Notes: generated from the sequence alone by a model not told the origin. Shown: positions 17,432 through 26,456, numbered from the stretch's first letter. The stretch: DNA of 64,000 nucleotides from CAYJBH01 sp964370765 (GCA_964370765.1 CAYJKW010000003.1:4145-68144); one strand, 5' to 3'. Numbers and translations: made by a program.

Positions 17432-18346
17432 TCAGTTATAGTTAACCCATTTTTTCTGGAATATCATCTGGAATACCGTAATAATTAAGATAATAACAAG
17501 TAATAACATTATTATTGCGGATCCATATCCCTTGTTACCCTCATCAAATGCGTAACGGTAGAAAAGATAAACCAACGACTGTGTTTTTTGTAGTGCAGGG
17601 TTGGAACGCTCCATCATCATGTAGATGCTATCAAATACCTGCATAGCTGCAATTACCCTTGTGATAAGAACAAAGAACAGTGTTGGACTTAGTAGCGGAA
17701 CAGTTATGTTTATAAACTGGCTTACCGCACCGGCACCATCTATATCAGCGGCTTCGTAAAAGTCGCCCGGTATTTCCTGTAATCCGGCAAGGAATAACAC
17801 CATGTTGTATCCGATAACTGACCAAATTCCAACTACCGCTACCGAAATAAAGGCAATGTTTGGATCGGAAATCCAGTTAACATCACTAAATCCAAACGAG
17901 TTAAGTATGTAGTTTAAAAGGCCAAATTCAGAGTTGTATAGCCATCTCCATACCATTGCAACAGCAGCGGGTGCTGCAACCATCGGCAGGAAATATATTG
18001 TCCTGTATGCACTGCGTCCCCTTAGTTTTCTGTTAAGGAGTACTGCAATGATCAAGGCGATAATTATAGAAAAAGGCACCTCTACAATTGCATATTTAAA
18101 AGTGTTTAAAAGAGCCTGCCAAACTGCTTCGTCGCCTGCTAAACGCTCATAGTTTTCGAGTCCTACAAACTCATTACCTTTTCCAAATGCGCCTGATTTA
18201 AAGAAACTTTGATAGATAGTTTGGATAATCGGTATAATGTTTAGGATTATAAGTCCTATCATAGTTGGTGCTAAAAAAAGCCAGCCCCAAAGGAATTCTT
18301 TTTTTGCCTGGCCGGTATTAAGTGGCCTTTTTGATTGTGTAGCCAT
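17432..18346 (-). CDS. ABC sugar permease, MsmF/MalF type
   Basis: A 304-residue membrane protein with about six membrane segments. After a basic N-terminus the first helix is FLWGWLFLAPTMIGL. The conserved cytoplasmic loop EAADIDGAGAVSQFINITVP (about 217-236) is the ATPase contact. It is the upstream permease of the pair and is separated from the binding-protein gene by 61 bases that contain an imperfect stem-loop. Substrate is inferred from the co-transcribed alpha-galactosidase. Confidence 0.9.
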   Translation of the reverse strand: MATQSKRPLNTGQAKKEFLWGWLFLAPTMIGLIILNIIPIIQTIYQSFFKSGAFGKGNEFVGLENYERLAGDEAVWQALLNTFKYAIVEVPFSIIIALIIAVLLNRKLRGRSAYRTIYFLPMVAAPAAVAMVWRWLYNSEFGLLNYILNSFGFSDVNWISDPNIAFISVAVVGIWSVIGYNMVLFLAGLQEIPGDFYEAADIDGAGAVSQFINITVPLLSPTLFFVLITRVIAAMQVFDSIYMMMERSNPALQKTQSLVYLFYRYAFDEGNKGYGSAIIMLLLVIILIITVFQMIFQKKWVNYN

Positions 18347-18363
18347 TCTATTCCCCCCTTGTA

Positions 18364-18397
18364 AAATGGGTCCATGTTTTATTACATGAACCCATTT
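18364..18397 (-). promoter_or_regulatory. Intercistronic stem-loop between binding protein and permease genes
   Basis: A 13-base arm at 18364-18376 pairs with 18385-18397 with a single internal mismatch around an eight-base loop. It lacks a long T-run on the minus strand, so it is more likely an RNA-stability or partial-termination element that keeps binding protein in excess over permeases. Confidence 0.55.
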
Positions 18398-18407
18398 AAA
18401 TAATCAG

Positions 18408-19733
18408 TTACTCTTGAGAAATGTGTCCGTTCATTATTTCTGCCATCTCTACACAGCCATCTGCTGCGCTTGTCTGGCCTGACCAAATTTCAACATAAAC
18501 AGGGTCGATTGCATTTGTCCATGCAACTGTTGATTTTGTGTGTGGGAATATAACCATGTCTGACATCATATCAAGGTATGCTTGAATGTTAAAGTTAGGA
18601 TTAGAGTTAACGAAGTTAGTTGCTGTTCCCTCATAGGCTGACATTACAATGCCTAAATCGGATTGCTTTTGCTGTGCTGCCTCGGTACCCATGTACTCGA
18701 TTAATGCCCATGCTTCTTCAGGCATTTCGGTGTTAGCTGCTGCTGCCCAACCTAGACCATTGTAGATAGAAACACGTCTGCCTGTATCGGCATCTTTAGG
18801 AAGAACGGCTATATCACAATTTTCAACAACAAATTCGTTGTTAGCCATTGCAGGAATCATCCAAGATCCCATTGTAACCATTGCTACAGTGCCGCTCTGG
18901 AATAGGGCATCGGCTGTGTTTTCTGCTAAAGTCTCGTAGGGAGGGGTATAACCGTTTAATGTTAACGAAGACATAAATTCTATAGCCTCAATCGATTCCG
19001 GCATATCGTAACCGGATGCTGTCTTATCCGCGTTAACAACGGAACCACCCATGGAGTATACTGTGTTATAGAATGTCTGCTGGCCCTCGGTTGTCTGCAT
19101 TGCGTATCCGTACTGTGAACCATCATCCTTTGTTAATGCTGCGGCTGCTGCCTCAAAGTCGTCCCATGTCCAGCTGTCGTCCGGATAAGGTACGCCTGCC
19201 TCGTCAAACATTGTCTTGTTGTACCATAGTGCAATGGTATCGATATCTTTAGGTACTGCATACAGACTACCATTTTCATATGTGTAGATATTAACAATAT
19301 CCTCCGGGAACTTTGTCATATCTAGATTTTCGCTAGCTGCAACCCTGTCGGTAATATCAAGTAGCATCTCATACTCTGCATATCTTGAAAACTCGTTGGT
19401 GTGCATCCAGAACACATCTGGAAGTGTGCCACCTGTTGCGCCGGCCTCAAGCATTGTCCAGTACTGCTGCCATGGTGTAACCTGAATATTAACCTCTATG
19501 CCTGTCTCGGCAGTAAAGTCTGCCATGATTTCTTTAATGCCGGGCTCCTGGTTTGTGTCCCAGATAGCAACCGAAAGTGTTGTGCCGGCCTCTGGTGTGG
19601 CTTCGGATGCAGATTCCCCTGTGCTTGTTGTATCTGCCGGGGCGGATGTATCGCTACTTGAACATGCGACACCCTGAAATGCTACCGCAGCCAAAAGTGC
19701 AAAAGCGGTAAGTCTTTTTAAGATCTTGATCAT
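18408..19733 (-). CDS. Sugar-binding lipoprotein of the alpha-galactoside ABC importer
   Basis: A 441-residue family 1 extracellular solute-binding protein. The N-terminus (KILKRLTAF plus a hydrophobic core) ends in the lipobox FQGVAC with Cys24 as lipid anchor, followed by a Ser/Thr/Ala-rich linker of about 25 residues. The mature part has features of the maltose-type fold such as TPWQQYWTMLEAGATGG and DVFWMHTNEF. It begins the operon, from the promoter at 19778-19806, with AGGAGG before the ATG. The GH36 enzyme downstream and the divergent AraC regulator indicate raffinose/melibiose-type sugars; the ligand itself is inferred. Confidence 0.92.
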   Translation of the reverse strand: MIKILKRLTAFALLAAVAFQGVACSSSDTSAPADTTSTGESASEATPEAGTTLSVAIWDTNQEPGIKEIMADFTAETGIEVNIQVTPWQQYWTMLEAGATGGTLPDVFWMHTNEFSRYAEYEMLLDITDRVAASENLDMTKFPEDIVNIYTYENGSLYAVPKDIDTIALWYNKTMFDEAGVPYPDDSWTWDDFEAAAAALTKDDGSQYGYAMQTTEGQQTFYNTVYSMGGSVVNADKTASGYDMPESIEAIEFMSSLTLNGYTPPYETLAENTADALFQSGTVAMVTMGSWMIPAMANNEFVVENCDIAVLPKDADTGRRVSIYNGLGWAAAANTEMPEEAWALIEYMGTEAAQQKQSDLGIVMSAYEGTATNFVNSNPNFNIQAYLDMMSDMVIFPHTKSTVAWTNAIDPVYVEIWSGQTSAADGCVEMAEIMNGHISQE

Positions 19734-19777
19734 ATATCCTCCTAGTGTGAATAACTTAGTAACTGTTGCTGTTTATA

Positions 19778-19806
19778 ATTATACCATACCAAATGTTGCC
19801 CTACAA
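19778..19806 (-). promoter_or_regulatory. Promoter of the alpha-galactoside operon
   Basis: On the minus strand TTGTAG (19801-19806), 17 bp, TATAAT (19778-19783), about 45 bp before the lipoprotein ATG. The weak -35 box fits an activator-dependent promoter. The whole gap from 19734 to 20075 is regulatory DNA without a gene. Confidence 0.7.
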
Positions 19807-19861
19807 CATCAGAATGTTATCTATGTTAATCGTAGTGTTTTAACAATTTGTTTCGAAATAC

Positions 19862-19876
19862 TGTGCAATGTGCACA
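19862..19876. promoter_or_regulatory. Candidate operator palindrome between divergent sugar genes
   Basis: TGTGCA, three bases, TGCACA. It lies 56 bp upstream of the lipoprotein -35 box, a position suited to activator binding. AraC proteins often prefer direct repeats, so assignment to the adjacent regulator is tentative. Confidence 0.4.
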
Positions 19877-19979
19877 ATGGTATTGTGAGTGGTATTGGTG
19901 CTATACACAAGCATAGTATCCATTATTTGTAGTTAATTTAAAAAATGGTTACAAATAAAATAATATGTTGTTTATTTGA

Positions 19980-20008
19980 TTGACATTTTATCGTTAAGAT
20001 GGTATAAT
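19980..20008 (+). promoter_or_regulatory. Promoter of the AraC-type regulator
   Basis: TTGACA (19980-19985), 17 bp, TATAAT (20003-20008): a consensus promoter about 67 bp before the ATG at 20076. Confidence 0.8.
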
Positions 20009-20075
20009 TAAGGTGGTATTTTTATATTTTTTTGTCACTAATTACCAACAGGCGCGATGTTTTATCGGAGGGGTA

Positions 20076-20936
20076 ATGGCTAAGATAGAGACATTCAAAA
20101 ATTTAAGTGGCTGCAAGTTCATACAGAATATTGCACAAGTCTCCTACGATTTAAGGTTTATCCACTGTGGGATACAGGTTTGTAGCAGCGAGTATACCTA
20201 TAATCATAAAATTCCAAAGGAGTATCACCTGCATTTCGTATATGACGGTAAGGGTGAGATAACTGTAGGTGGGACTAGTTACAGCGTTAAGCACAATCAG
20301 ATTTTTCTGATTCCAAAAGGTACTAAGTTTAGATATAGTGCTGACAAAAAGTCGCCCTGGAAGTATTTTTGGGTCACGATAGATGGTGAAAGTTGTGAAG
20401 AATTTTTAGAGTATATACAGCTTAGCCCACAAGGACCGGTAATAAATTCTGTTGTCCCTATTGGCATATATATGCCCTATATTGAAAAAATCCTTGCAAC
20501 AAACAAGGCAAAGGTTTTTCATAATATAGAAAGGCAGGGGTTATTACTATTAATGTTAAGCGAGCTTATAAAAAACCAAAATAGCGCACTTGCAAATAAC
20601 ACCTTAACAACCAGCGATTATATTGATTGTGCGATTAAATACATAACAAATAATTTTGCTACTGTTACCGTGTCGGAGGTTGCAAAATATATCGGCCTTA
20701 ATCGGTCGCACTTTTCTACATTGTTTAAATCGAAGCTAAACATTTCACCGCAACAGTTTATACTGGAGTATAAGCTGGACAAAGCAAAGATATATCTAAA
20801 GGATTCTACACTATCTTTAGGGGATATAGCAAGCCGTGTTGGCTATGATACACAGGATGCCTTTTCAAAATCGTTTAAAAGTCATTTTAATGTTACACCA
20901 TCGAACTTTCGCTCAGAGCAGCAGGTAGAGAGTTAA
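20076..20936 (+). CDS. AraC-family regulator of the alpha-galactoside operon
   Basis: A 286-residue regulator. The N-terminal half is a cupin-like sugar-sensing domain (HLHFVYDGKGEITVGGTSY, then FLIPKGTKFRYSAD), and the C-terminal hundred residues hold two helix-turn-helix motifs (VSEVAKYIGLNRSHFSTLFK and LGDIASRVGYDTQDAFSKSF). I chose the ATG at 20076, which has GGAG five bases upstream, rather than the in-frame ATG at 20013, which is only four bases after the -10 box. Divergent placement next to the binding-protein gene matches the MsmR/RafR arrangement, so activation of that operon by alpha-galactosides is the likely role. Confidence 0.88.
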   Translation: MAKIETFKNLSGCKFIQNIAQVSYDLRFIHCGIQVCSSEYTYNHKIPKEYHLHFVYDGKGEITVGGTSYSVKHNQIFLIPKGTKFRYSADKKSPWKYFWVTIDGESCEEFLEYIQLSPQGPVINSVVPIGIYMPYIEKILATNKAKVFHNIERQGLLLLMLSELIKNQNSALANNTLTTSDYIDCAIKYITNNFATVTVSEVAKYIGLNRSHFSTLFKSKLNISPQQFILEYKLDKAKIYLKDSTLSLGDIASRVGYDTQDAFSKSFKSHFNVTPSNFRSEQQVES

Positions 20937-20951
20937 CAAGCTTTTAGATAG

Positions 20952-20982
20952 GGCCATGGACATCCGTGGCCTTATTATTTTT
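20952..20982 (+). terminator. Terminator after the AraC gene
   Basis: Stem 20952-20960 with 20963-20971 (GGCCATGGA/TCCGTGGCC, one G-T pair, tight loop) followed by a T-rich run. Confidence 0.75.
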
Positions 20983-21085
20983 ATATATTTAAGGTATGCT
21001 TTAGGTTTGCCAACTATAATACTAATAATCCGGCCTGTTTAGCTAAATAAAAGATTTAGAACAGCTGCCTGATTTTATGAATCAC

Positions 21086-21107
21086 GCCATACCACAAGAG
21101 GTGTGGC
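21086..21107 (+). promoter_or_regulatory. Stem-loop in the leader of the two-component operon
   Basis: GCCATACC (21086-21093) pairs with GGTGTGGC (21100-21107, one wobble) around a six-base loop, 37 bases before the GTG start. A TATAAT at about 21020 could be the -10 box, without a convincing -35. The role is unknown. Confidence 0.35.
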
Positions 21108-21143
21108 ATATACAGATATTATAAAAACCAGATGGAGGGTTAG

Positions 21144-21815
21144 GTGCGGTTACTGCTATGCGAAGATGAAAAAGAGCTTAGTGGAGCTCTTGTTAGAATA
21201 TTAAAACATTATAACTATTCGGTGGATGCTGTTTATGACGGCGAACAGGCTCTTGATTATCTTGAGGCTGAAAATTATGATGCTGTAATTCTTGATATAA
21301 TGATGCCGAAGTTAGATGGTATAGAAGTTTTAAAACGAACAAGGGCAAAAGGCAACCTAATACCTATAATAATGTTAACAGCAAAATCTATGGTGGACGA
21401 TAAGGTTACAGGGCTTGATCTTGGTGCTAACGACTATATAACAAAACCGTTCGAGACAAAGGAGTTACTTGCAAGGATACGTGCCGTTACAAGGGCGGTA
21501 AGCGACAGTAACTCCTCGATACTTAGTGTAGGAAATGTGACACTTAACAGAAAGACCTTTGAGCTAAAGGTTGCCGAAAATGCGGTTAAACTTGCAAACA
21601 AAGAGTTCCAGCTGTTGGAGATGTTGATGATAAATAGTGGGCATGTCATCTCCACCGAGCGATTTATGGAAAAAATATGGGGATATGATAGCGACAGCGA
21701 GATAAATGTTGTCTGGGTATATATATCTAATATTAGAAAAAAATTATTATCACTGGGTGCCGATATAAAGATAAGGGCTATCAGAAATACAGGATATTCA
21801 TTAGAGAAAAGCTGA
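21144..21815 (+). CDS. OmpR-family response regulator
   Basis: A 223-residue regulator with a receiver domain (acidic residues near 7-9, phosphoacceptor Asp51 in ILDIMMPKLDG, Lys in ITKPFE) and a C-terminal winged helix (KLANKEFQLLEMLM, then VWVYISNIRKKL and IRNTGYSLE). The start is GTG with GGAGG five bases upstream. The stop overlaps the ATG of the kinase gene (TGATG). No target gene is obvious in the neighbourhood; the convergent MBOAT/SGNH pair is not downstream in the same direction. Confidence 0.93.
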   Translation: MRLLLCEDEKELSGALVRILKHYNYSVDAVYDGEQALDYLEAENYDAVILDIMMPKLDGIEVLKRTRAKGNLIPIIMLTAKSMVDDKVTGLDLGANDYITKPFETKELLARIRAVTRAVSDSNSSILSVGNVTLNRKTFELKVAENAVKLANKEFQLLEMLMINSGHVISTERFMEKIWGYDSDSEINVVWVYISNIRKKLLSLGADIKIRAIRNTGYSLEKS

Positions 21816-23017
21816 TGTTAAAGAAACTACAAAAAAAGTTCGTAATTCTCACAACCGCCATAAGTGTAGTTGTGCTTGTTTTGATTGCCGTTACAATTAA
21901 TTTAGCAAATTATATATCGGTATCAAACCGATCTGAAGAGATTTTAAACTTATTAATAGAAAACGACATGTCTTTTAAGGGTGACTATAGGAATTGGGGA
22001 AACTTTTCGGATGAAATTGCCTTTACAACACGCTACTTTGTCGTTAGAGTAGATTCCGAGACTAGTATTGGGCTTGTAGACACAACGATGATTAGCTCGG
22101 TTACATCCGATCAGGCGGTTGAGTACGCACAACAGGTGTATGCGAGTGACAAAGAAGAGGGAATAATTGCAAATTTTAGATACAAGAGGGTCGAAACGGG
22201 GTACGGATATACCTATATCTTTTTAGATATATTTGACGAGCTTGTAAGCCACAACAACTATATTATGATGTCCGGAATAATTGTTGCAGTTGCAGTTATT
22301 TTAATTTTTATATCATCCTGTCTATTATCTAAAAGGGCAGTTGCACCTATAGCACAAAGCTATGAAATGCAAAAACGATTTATTACCGATGTAAGCCATG
22401 AGTTTAAAACACCGCTTGCCATTATTCAAGCCGATAATGAGGTTACCGAGATAGACGGTGGTGAAACCGAGTGGACCCGTAGCATTAAAAATCAGGTTAA
22501 AAGGTTAAACACACTGGTAGAAAATTTAATATCACTAACAAAGATGGATGAGGAAAAGGCACAGGTGGTAAAAGCGCCGTTCAACCTATCACAGACCGTA
22601 GCCAATACGCTGGAGCAGTTTACACCGTCCGCAAAGACATCACATGTGGAGATAGTAAGGCTTATAAACGATAACGTTATATATAGTGGTGAGGAAGAAT
22701 CCATCCGCAAGCTTATTGAGATACTTATCGAAAATGCGATAAAGTACGCACCGGAGGGTTCTGATATAAAGGCGTTATTATACCTAAAGCAAAACAGGAT
22801 AATACTATCGTTAGAGAATGTGGCCGAAAATATAGATATAGGCAAGCATAACAACTGGTTCCTGAGGTTTTACAGGGAAGATGCCTCAAGAAATAGCGAA
22901 ACCAAGGGCTTTGGTATCGGACTATCTGTTGCTAAGGCTATATGCGATAAGCATGGCGCTAAGATTACTGCCGAAAGCAAAACAGGTAAAGAGGTCATAA
23001 TATCGGTGATGTTTTAG
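21815..23017 (+). CDS. Sensor histidine kinase
   Basis: A 400-residue kinase with two membrane segments (about 8-32 and 150-172) enclosing an extracytoplasmic sensor of about 115 residues. The phosphoacceptor is His195 in FITDVSHEFKTPLA. The ATPase domain has the N box EILIENAIKYAPEG and the G box GFGIGLSVAKAI. It is coupled to the OmpR regulator by a one-base overlap. Its stop codon overlaps the stop of the convergent SGNH gene by four bases, leaving no room for a separate terminator. Confidence 0.93.
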   Translation: MLKKLQKKFVILTTAISVVVLVLIAVTINLANYISVSNRSEEILNLLIENDMSFKGDYRNWGNFSDEIAFTTRYFVVRVDSETSIGLVDTTMISSVTSDQAVEYAQQVYASDKEEGIIANFRYKRVETGYGYTYIFLDIFDELVSHNNYIMMSGIIVAVAVILIFISSCLLSKRAVAPIAQSYEMQKRFITDVSHEFKTPLAIIQADNEVTEIDGGETEWTRSIKNQVKRLNTLVENLISLTKMDEEKAQVVKAPFNLSQTVANTLEQFTPSAKTSHVEIVRLINDNVIYSGEEESIRKLIEILIENAIKYAPEGSDIKALLYLKQNRIILSLENVAENIDIGKHNNWFLRFYREDASRNSETKGFGIGLSVAKAICDKHGAKITAESKTGKEVIISVMF

Positions 23018-24039
23018 AAAAGGTATTCCTTTTCATCCATTAGCTCAAAGCTTTCATAACCGGCCTGCCCTCTCCTATCCGGCAGGTCGTAGTTTTGCAT
23101 TAAATAATCCCCCATATGCGAGGAAATTTTTCCCATGCCGGCAATGTTTAGGTGGTCGGCATCGAAAAAATCACTCGAAAAATCAAGCGCCGTCTCGGTG
23201 TAAAGCTTATTATAATCTATAAATGGTATACCTTGCTCCTCTGCAATTAGGGAAACGCTGTTTATAACAGCCTGTGTTGTATCGTCAATAGGATAGGGGG
23301 CTACCGTCCATATAAGCTCAATATTGTTTTCTTCGCATATATCTATAATATCATACAGGCTCTGTCTAGACTTCTCTAAAAAGTCGCCTGTATCCTGTGT
23401 TAGCCCTTCAGGTTCAATAAGGCCCGCTACACTTCTTTCGTATAAAAACGCCCCGTTATTATATGCAAACTTTTCATAGTCTACCGGCATAAAGTTTTCT
23501 ATCTCCAGTGTTTTCCAGTTTTCATGATAGTTAATAAGTGGGAATATAGGTAATAATTTGTCGGCAATCGTCCCTTCGCTAAAGGCATAGTTTAACGTCT
23601 GTAACTTATCTATGCTAAATGGAGTTGTGGAGTAGCTTGTCATTATCGATGACTCATTATTAAGCTCTACTCTAAACCCGCTTCCCATTGCCGCACCTAT
23701 AAGTTCCAGTACAACAACCTCTGGTTTTTGTACTTTTAAAGCCTCTTTTAGATAGTATTCCGAAACATAAAGCTCCTGCCCGGAGGAGCTGAACACATAG
23801 GAAGATATACCATACTGTTCCCAAAATACCTTTGGATAGAAGGTGCAGTTAGCATGGCTGCTACCGATGAAAACAACATCATACAAATCTTTATTCTCGT
23901 AGATATTGTTGGTAGCAACTGCATAGGCATCAATCGTATCTCCGTCACCGGAAATCCAAAACACCTCCTTGTTGAGATAGGAAAAGATAGCAATAAATAT
24001 TACTATAAAAGCTATGCTGCTAATAACTTTTTTAATCAC
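23014..24039 (-). CDS. Membrane-anchored SGNH/DltD-like protein partnering the MBOAT
   Basis: A 341-residue protein with one N-terminal membrane segment (about 5-20) and an extracytoplasmic SGNH-type fold: block I DVVFIGSSHANCTF with the candidate catalytic Ser near 58, and C-terminal FFDADHLNIAGM with the Asp-x-x-His pair. It starts 12 bases after the MBOAT gene, so the pair is one operon. Such pairs move acyl groups across the membrane (MBOAT) and place them on cell-wall or exopolysaccharide targets (SGNH). It resembles the DltD/AlgX/PatB group, but no dltA/dltC carrier system is nearby, so O-acetylation of a glycan is more likely than D-alanylation. Confidence 0.75.
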   Translation of the reverse strand: MIKKVISSIAFIVIFIAIFSYLNKEVFWISGDGDTIDAYAVATNNIYENKDLYDVVFIGSSHANCTFYPKVFWEQYGISSYVFSSSGQELYVSEYYLKEALKVQKPEVVVLELIGAAMGSGFRVELNNESSIMTSYSTTPFSIDKLQTLNYAFSEGTIADKLLPIFPLINYHENWKTLEIENFMPVDYEKFAYNNGAFLYERSVAGLIEPEGLTQDTGDFLEKSRQSLYDIIDICEENNIELIWTVAPYPIDDTTQAVINSVSLIAEEQGIPFIDYNKLYTETALDFSSDFFDADHLNIAGMGKISSHMGDYLMQNYDLPDRRGQAGYESFELMDEKEYLF

Positions 24040-24051
24040 AACTAAGCTCCC

Positions 24052-25518
24052 TTAAAACTGAAAATAGATAAACTGCTGTACAGCAGCTCCGCCATACACC
24101 CCAAAAATGACTACCGAAAAAATTAGTAGGTAAAGTATAGGCCACCTGATAATAAATGGCAGGCTGTCAAAACGTCTACGTATCCCACCGTTTTGTTGTA
24201 TTATCTCTACGGCAAGCATTATGGCTATACATATTAGTATTAGATAAAACTCCCGCTGTGTAAATATTTCGACGGTGAATACAGTCTGCTCAAAAAAAGC
24301 GATATCGGATGGTGTAACTATGTTTTGCAGTACAGAAAAAGAATCGGTTAGGTTATTGGCTCTAAAGAATATCCATGCAAAACAGCTTAATATAAAGGTT
24401 ATAATAATCTTGTATATTTTATAGATTATGCCAAGCTTTTCTACCCTTAGCCTTGCCGCAACGGTATTTCTAAACTTTTGGGTAGAGAGAGCTGCTATCT
24501 GCATAACAGCGTGTGCCGCACCCCAAGCTACAAAGTTAAGGCGTGCACCATGCCAAAGCCCACTAACCAAAAACACTATTGCTATGTTTATGTATTTTCT
24601 TATCGTACCCTTACGGTTTCCCCCAAGTGGTATGTAAAGATAGTCCCTAAACCAGGAGGTAAGCGAGATATGCCACCTTTTCCAAAAATCGGGTATAGAT
24701 GTTGCAAGGTAGGGGCTGTTAAAGTTACGCATAAGATTAAAGCCCATCACCCTAGCTGCACCTATAGCAATAGCAGAGTAACCTGCAAAATCACAATAGA
24801 TCTGAAAGGCGAATAGGACTGTTGCAGCTACTACAACTATTCCGGTATAGCTTGGTATGTTGTTATAAATTTCGTTTACAAATATTGCAATCCTATCTGC
24901 GATAACCATCTTTTGGAAAAATCCCCACAGCATAAGCTGTAGGCCGTTTTTTACCCTATCGAAATTAAAGGTATGCTTCTCACTAAACTGGGGCAGAAGA
25001 TTTTTAGAACGCTCTATAGGTCCTGCCACAAGCTGTGGGAAAAAAGAGACAAAAAGTGCATATTTTGATAGGCTTCTCTCGGCCTTTAAATCTCCTCTAT
25101 ATACATCCATCGTGTAGGATAATGCCTGAAAGGTATAAAAGGATATCCCTACAGGCAGTAAAAGGGAATGTGTAGGAACATTATATTCTATCCCTATTCT
25201 TAAAAGTACAGTTTCTGCTAGATTAGATGCAAAATTAAAGTATTTAAAAAAGAATAGTATTGCAAGGTTAGAGGCAAAGCTTGTGGCAACACACCACCTT
25301 TTAGCCGTAACACCCGGTGCTTTTTCTATTAACATGCCACTTAGATAGGTGATGATGGTAGATAATGCCATTAACAGTGCATAGGAGGGGTTCCATGCCA
25401 TATAAAAATAATAGCTGGCAAATAACAACCAATAGTGCCGTACTTTAAAGGGGATTAAAAAGTATCCAAAAGTAACTACAGGAAAAAACATTAAGAATTG
25501 TAACGAATTAAAAAGCAT
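24052..25518 (-). CDS. MBOAT-family O-acyltransferase (AlgI/DltB-like)
   Basis: A 488-residue integral membrane protein with many hydrophobic segments. The MBOAT signatures are visible: FWKRWHISLTSWFRDYLYIP near 280-300 and the catalytic histidine in VSGLWHGARLNFVAWG near 325. Length fits AlgI-type enzymes, which transfer acetyl groups to extracellular polysaccharides. Its partner is the SGNH protein downstream. The neighbouring lasso-type cluster is separated by a terminator at 25642-25683, so the two units are probably transcribed separately. Confidence 0.88.
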   Translation of the reverse strand: MLFNSLQFLMFFPVVTFGYFLIPFKVRHYWLLFASYYFYMAWNPSYALLMALSTIITYLSGMLIEKAPGVTAKRWCVATSFASNLAILFFFKYFNFASNLAETVLLRIGIEYNVPTHSLLLPVGISFYTFQALSYTMDVYRGDLKAERSLSKYALFVSFFPQLVAGPIERSKNLLPQFSEKHTFNFDRVKNGLQLMLWGFFQKMVIADRIAIFVNEIYNNIPSYTGIVVVAATVLFAFQIYCDFAGYSAIAIGAARVMGFNLMRNFNSPYLATSIPDFWKRWHISLTSWFRDYLYIPLGGNRKGTIRKYINIAIVFLVSGLWHGARLNFVAWGAAHAVMQIAALSTQKFRNTVAARLRVEKLGIIYKIYKIIITFILSCFAWIFFRANNLTDSFSVLQNIVTPSDIAFFEQTVFTVEIFTQREFYLILICIAIMLAVEIIQQNGGIRRRFDSLPFIIRWPILYLLIFSVVIFGVYGGAAVQQFIYFQF

Positions 25519-25641
25519 ATCTGTCCTTTAGTTTTATAGTTGTAGTCATTTAATTTAAAAAACAACAAAATTGCCAAAAAGATATGGTGGTTATCAAGTT
25601 AAAGAACTGTTATATTAAGCAAAATAATTAGTAAAATTATA

Positions 25642-25683
25642 ACATAGGAATACAGCCGCAACATTGCAGCTGTATTCCTATGT
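25642..25683 (-). terminator. Terminator after the B1-B2 genes
   Basis: A perfect 15-bp inverted repeat (25642-25656 with 25669-25683) around a 12-base loop, starting four bases beyond the B2 stop. The tract after the stem on the minus strand is A/T-rich (TATAATTTTA) rather than a clean T-run. Confidence 0.75.
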
Positions 25684-25687
25684 TTAT

Positions 25688-26140
25688 TTACATTGTAAAT
25701 CGGCCTACCGTTGCATATTCTTCGCCGTTACCACCACATACATAGACTGTACCACAACGCACCCAAGCATGTGCAGCCATCTTTTCTTTGTTCTCAGGAT
25801 CCCTGCCGGCGCCAAGATATAGGGTGGATTTTAGGCCGTATTTTTTTAGCAGTCGCTGTGCTGTCATGGCCTGTGCAAGGCAACGACTTTCCCATGGTAC
25901 ACGGCGTGCGACACGTGCAACCTTGTCGGCAACAAAAAATATATTTCTTTTATCTTCGATTTCGGTGTACTCGATAGCATCAGTCTCGCCCGGAGTGCCA
26001 AAAAATTGGTGCAGTTTATTACCGGGATAAAAGTAGATTCTAAAACGTGCAACAGCAACCAAAAACACCGTTTGCACTGTTAGGCTACGGCGCTTGGTTT
26101 TGAATAAAAAGTTATGAATAAGTTTAGGCCAGTTCTTCAA
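25688..26140 (-). CDS. Lasso peptide biosynthesis B2-type protease (transglutaminase core)
   Basis: A 150-residue protein matching the B2 leader-peptidase family (transglutaminase-like fold). The catalytic Cys87 is in VPWESRCLAQAM, followed by LLKKYGLKSTLYLG, and the catalytic His124 in MAAHAWVRCG. The third acid usually expected after the histidine is not obvious; the segment reads YVCGGNGEEY. In lasso systems this enzyme, guided by B1, cuts the leader from the precursor peptide. The apparent start is TTG at 26140, overlapping B1 by 17 bases, without a strong ribosome site, so the true start is uncertain. Membership in the family is well supported; its substrate here is unknown. Confidence 0.85.
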   Translation of the reverse strand: MKNWPKLIHNFLFKTKRRSLTVQTVFLVAVARFRIYFYPGNKLHQFFGTPGETDAIEYTEIEDKRNIFFVADKVARVARRVPWESRCLAQAMTAQRLLKKYGLKSTLYLGAGRDPENKEKMAAHAWVRCGTVYVCGGNGEEYATVGRFTM

Positions 26141-26408
26141 TTTTAATAAAACCTATTTCCTCTAATTTTTTTAGAAAGTCTAGTACCTCGGTTGCACAGA
26201 CATCCTCCGGTACATCATAAAGCTCTAAAAGACCTTTTACAATTTCCTGTGAGGTTTTTATATCTTTTTGAAATAGATCCCAGATATCATTTGCCGATCC
26301 GGTTAACATAAAATATTTACCGCTATCATAATCTATCATAACCTTTTCGCTGGCAAGCTCGGTTACATCGGGCATCTTAATAATATTAATGCTGTAGTTC
26401 TTAGTCAT
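26124..26408 (-). CDS. PqqD-like RiPP recognition protein (lasso B1 type)
   Basis: A 94-residue protein of the PqqD/RRE fold that binds leader peptides. Typical features are SEKVMIDYDSGKYFMLTGSA (about 20-39), then NDIWDLFQKDIKTSQEIVKGL and FLKKLEEIGFIKIEE, the usual pattern of three strands and three helices. I chose the ATG at 26408 because GAGG lies five bases upstream; an ATG eight codons earlier has no ribosome site. It overlaps the B2 gene, matching the split B1/B2 arrangement of Gram-positive lasso clusters, and is driven by a consensus promoter at 26457-26485. Confidence 0.88.
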   Translation of the reverse strand: MTKNYSINIIKMPDVTELASEKVMIDYDSGKYFMLTGSANDIWDLFQKDIKTSQEIVKGLLELYDVPEDVCATEVLDFLKKLEEIGFIKIEELA

Positions 26409-26456
26409 AGAAACCTCGTTGTTTAAATCCACTTTAAAAAATTTTATCTTTATTTA

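Noticed and set aside
24052..25518. DltB of a D-alanylation operon
   Set aside because: No dltA or dltC gene is adjacent and the partner resembles general SGNH proteins, so glycan O-acylation is the safer reading.
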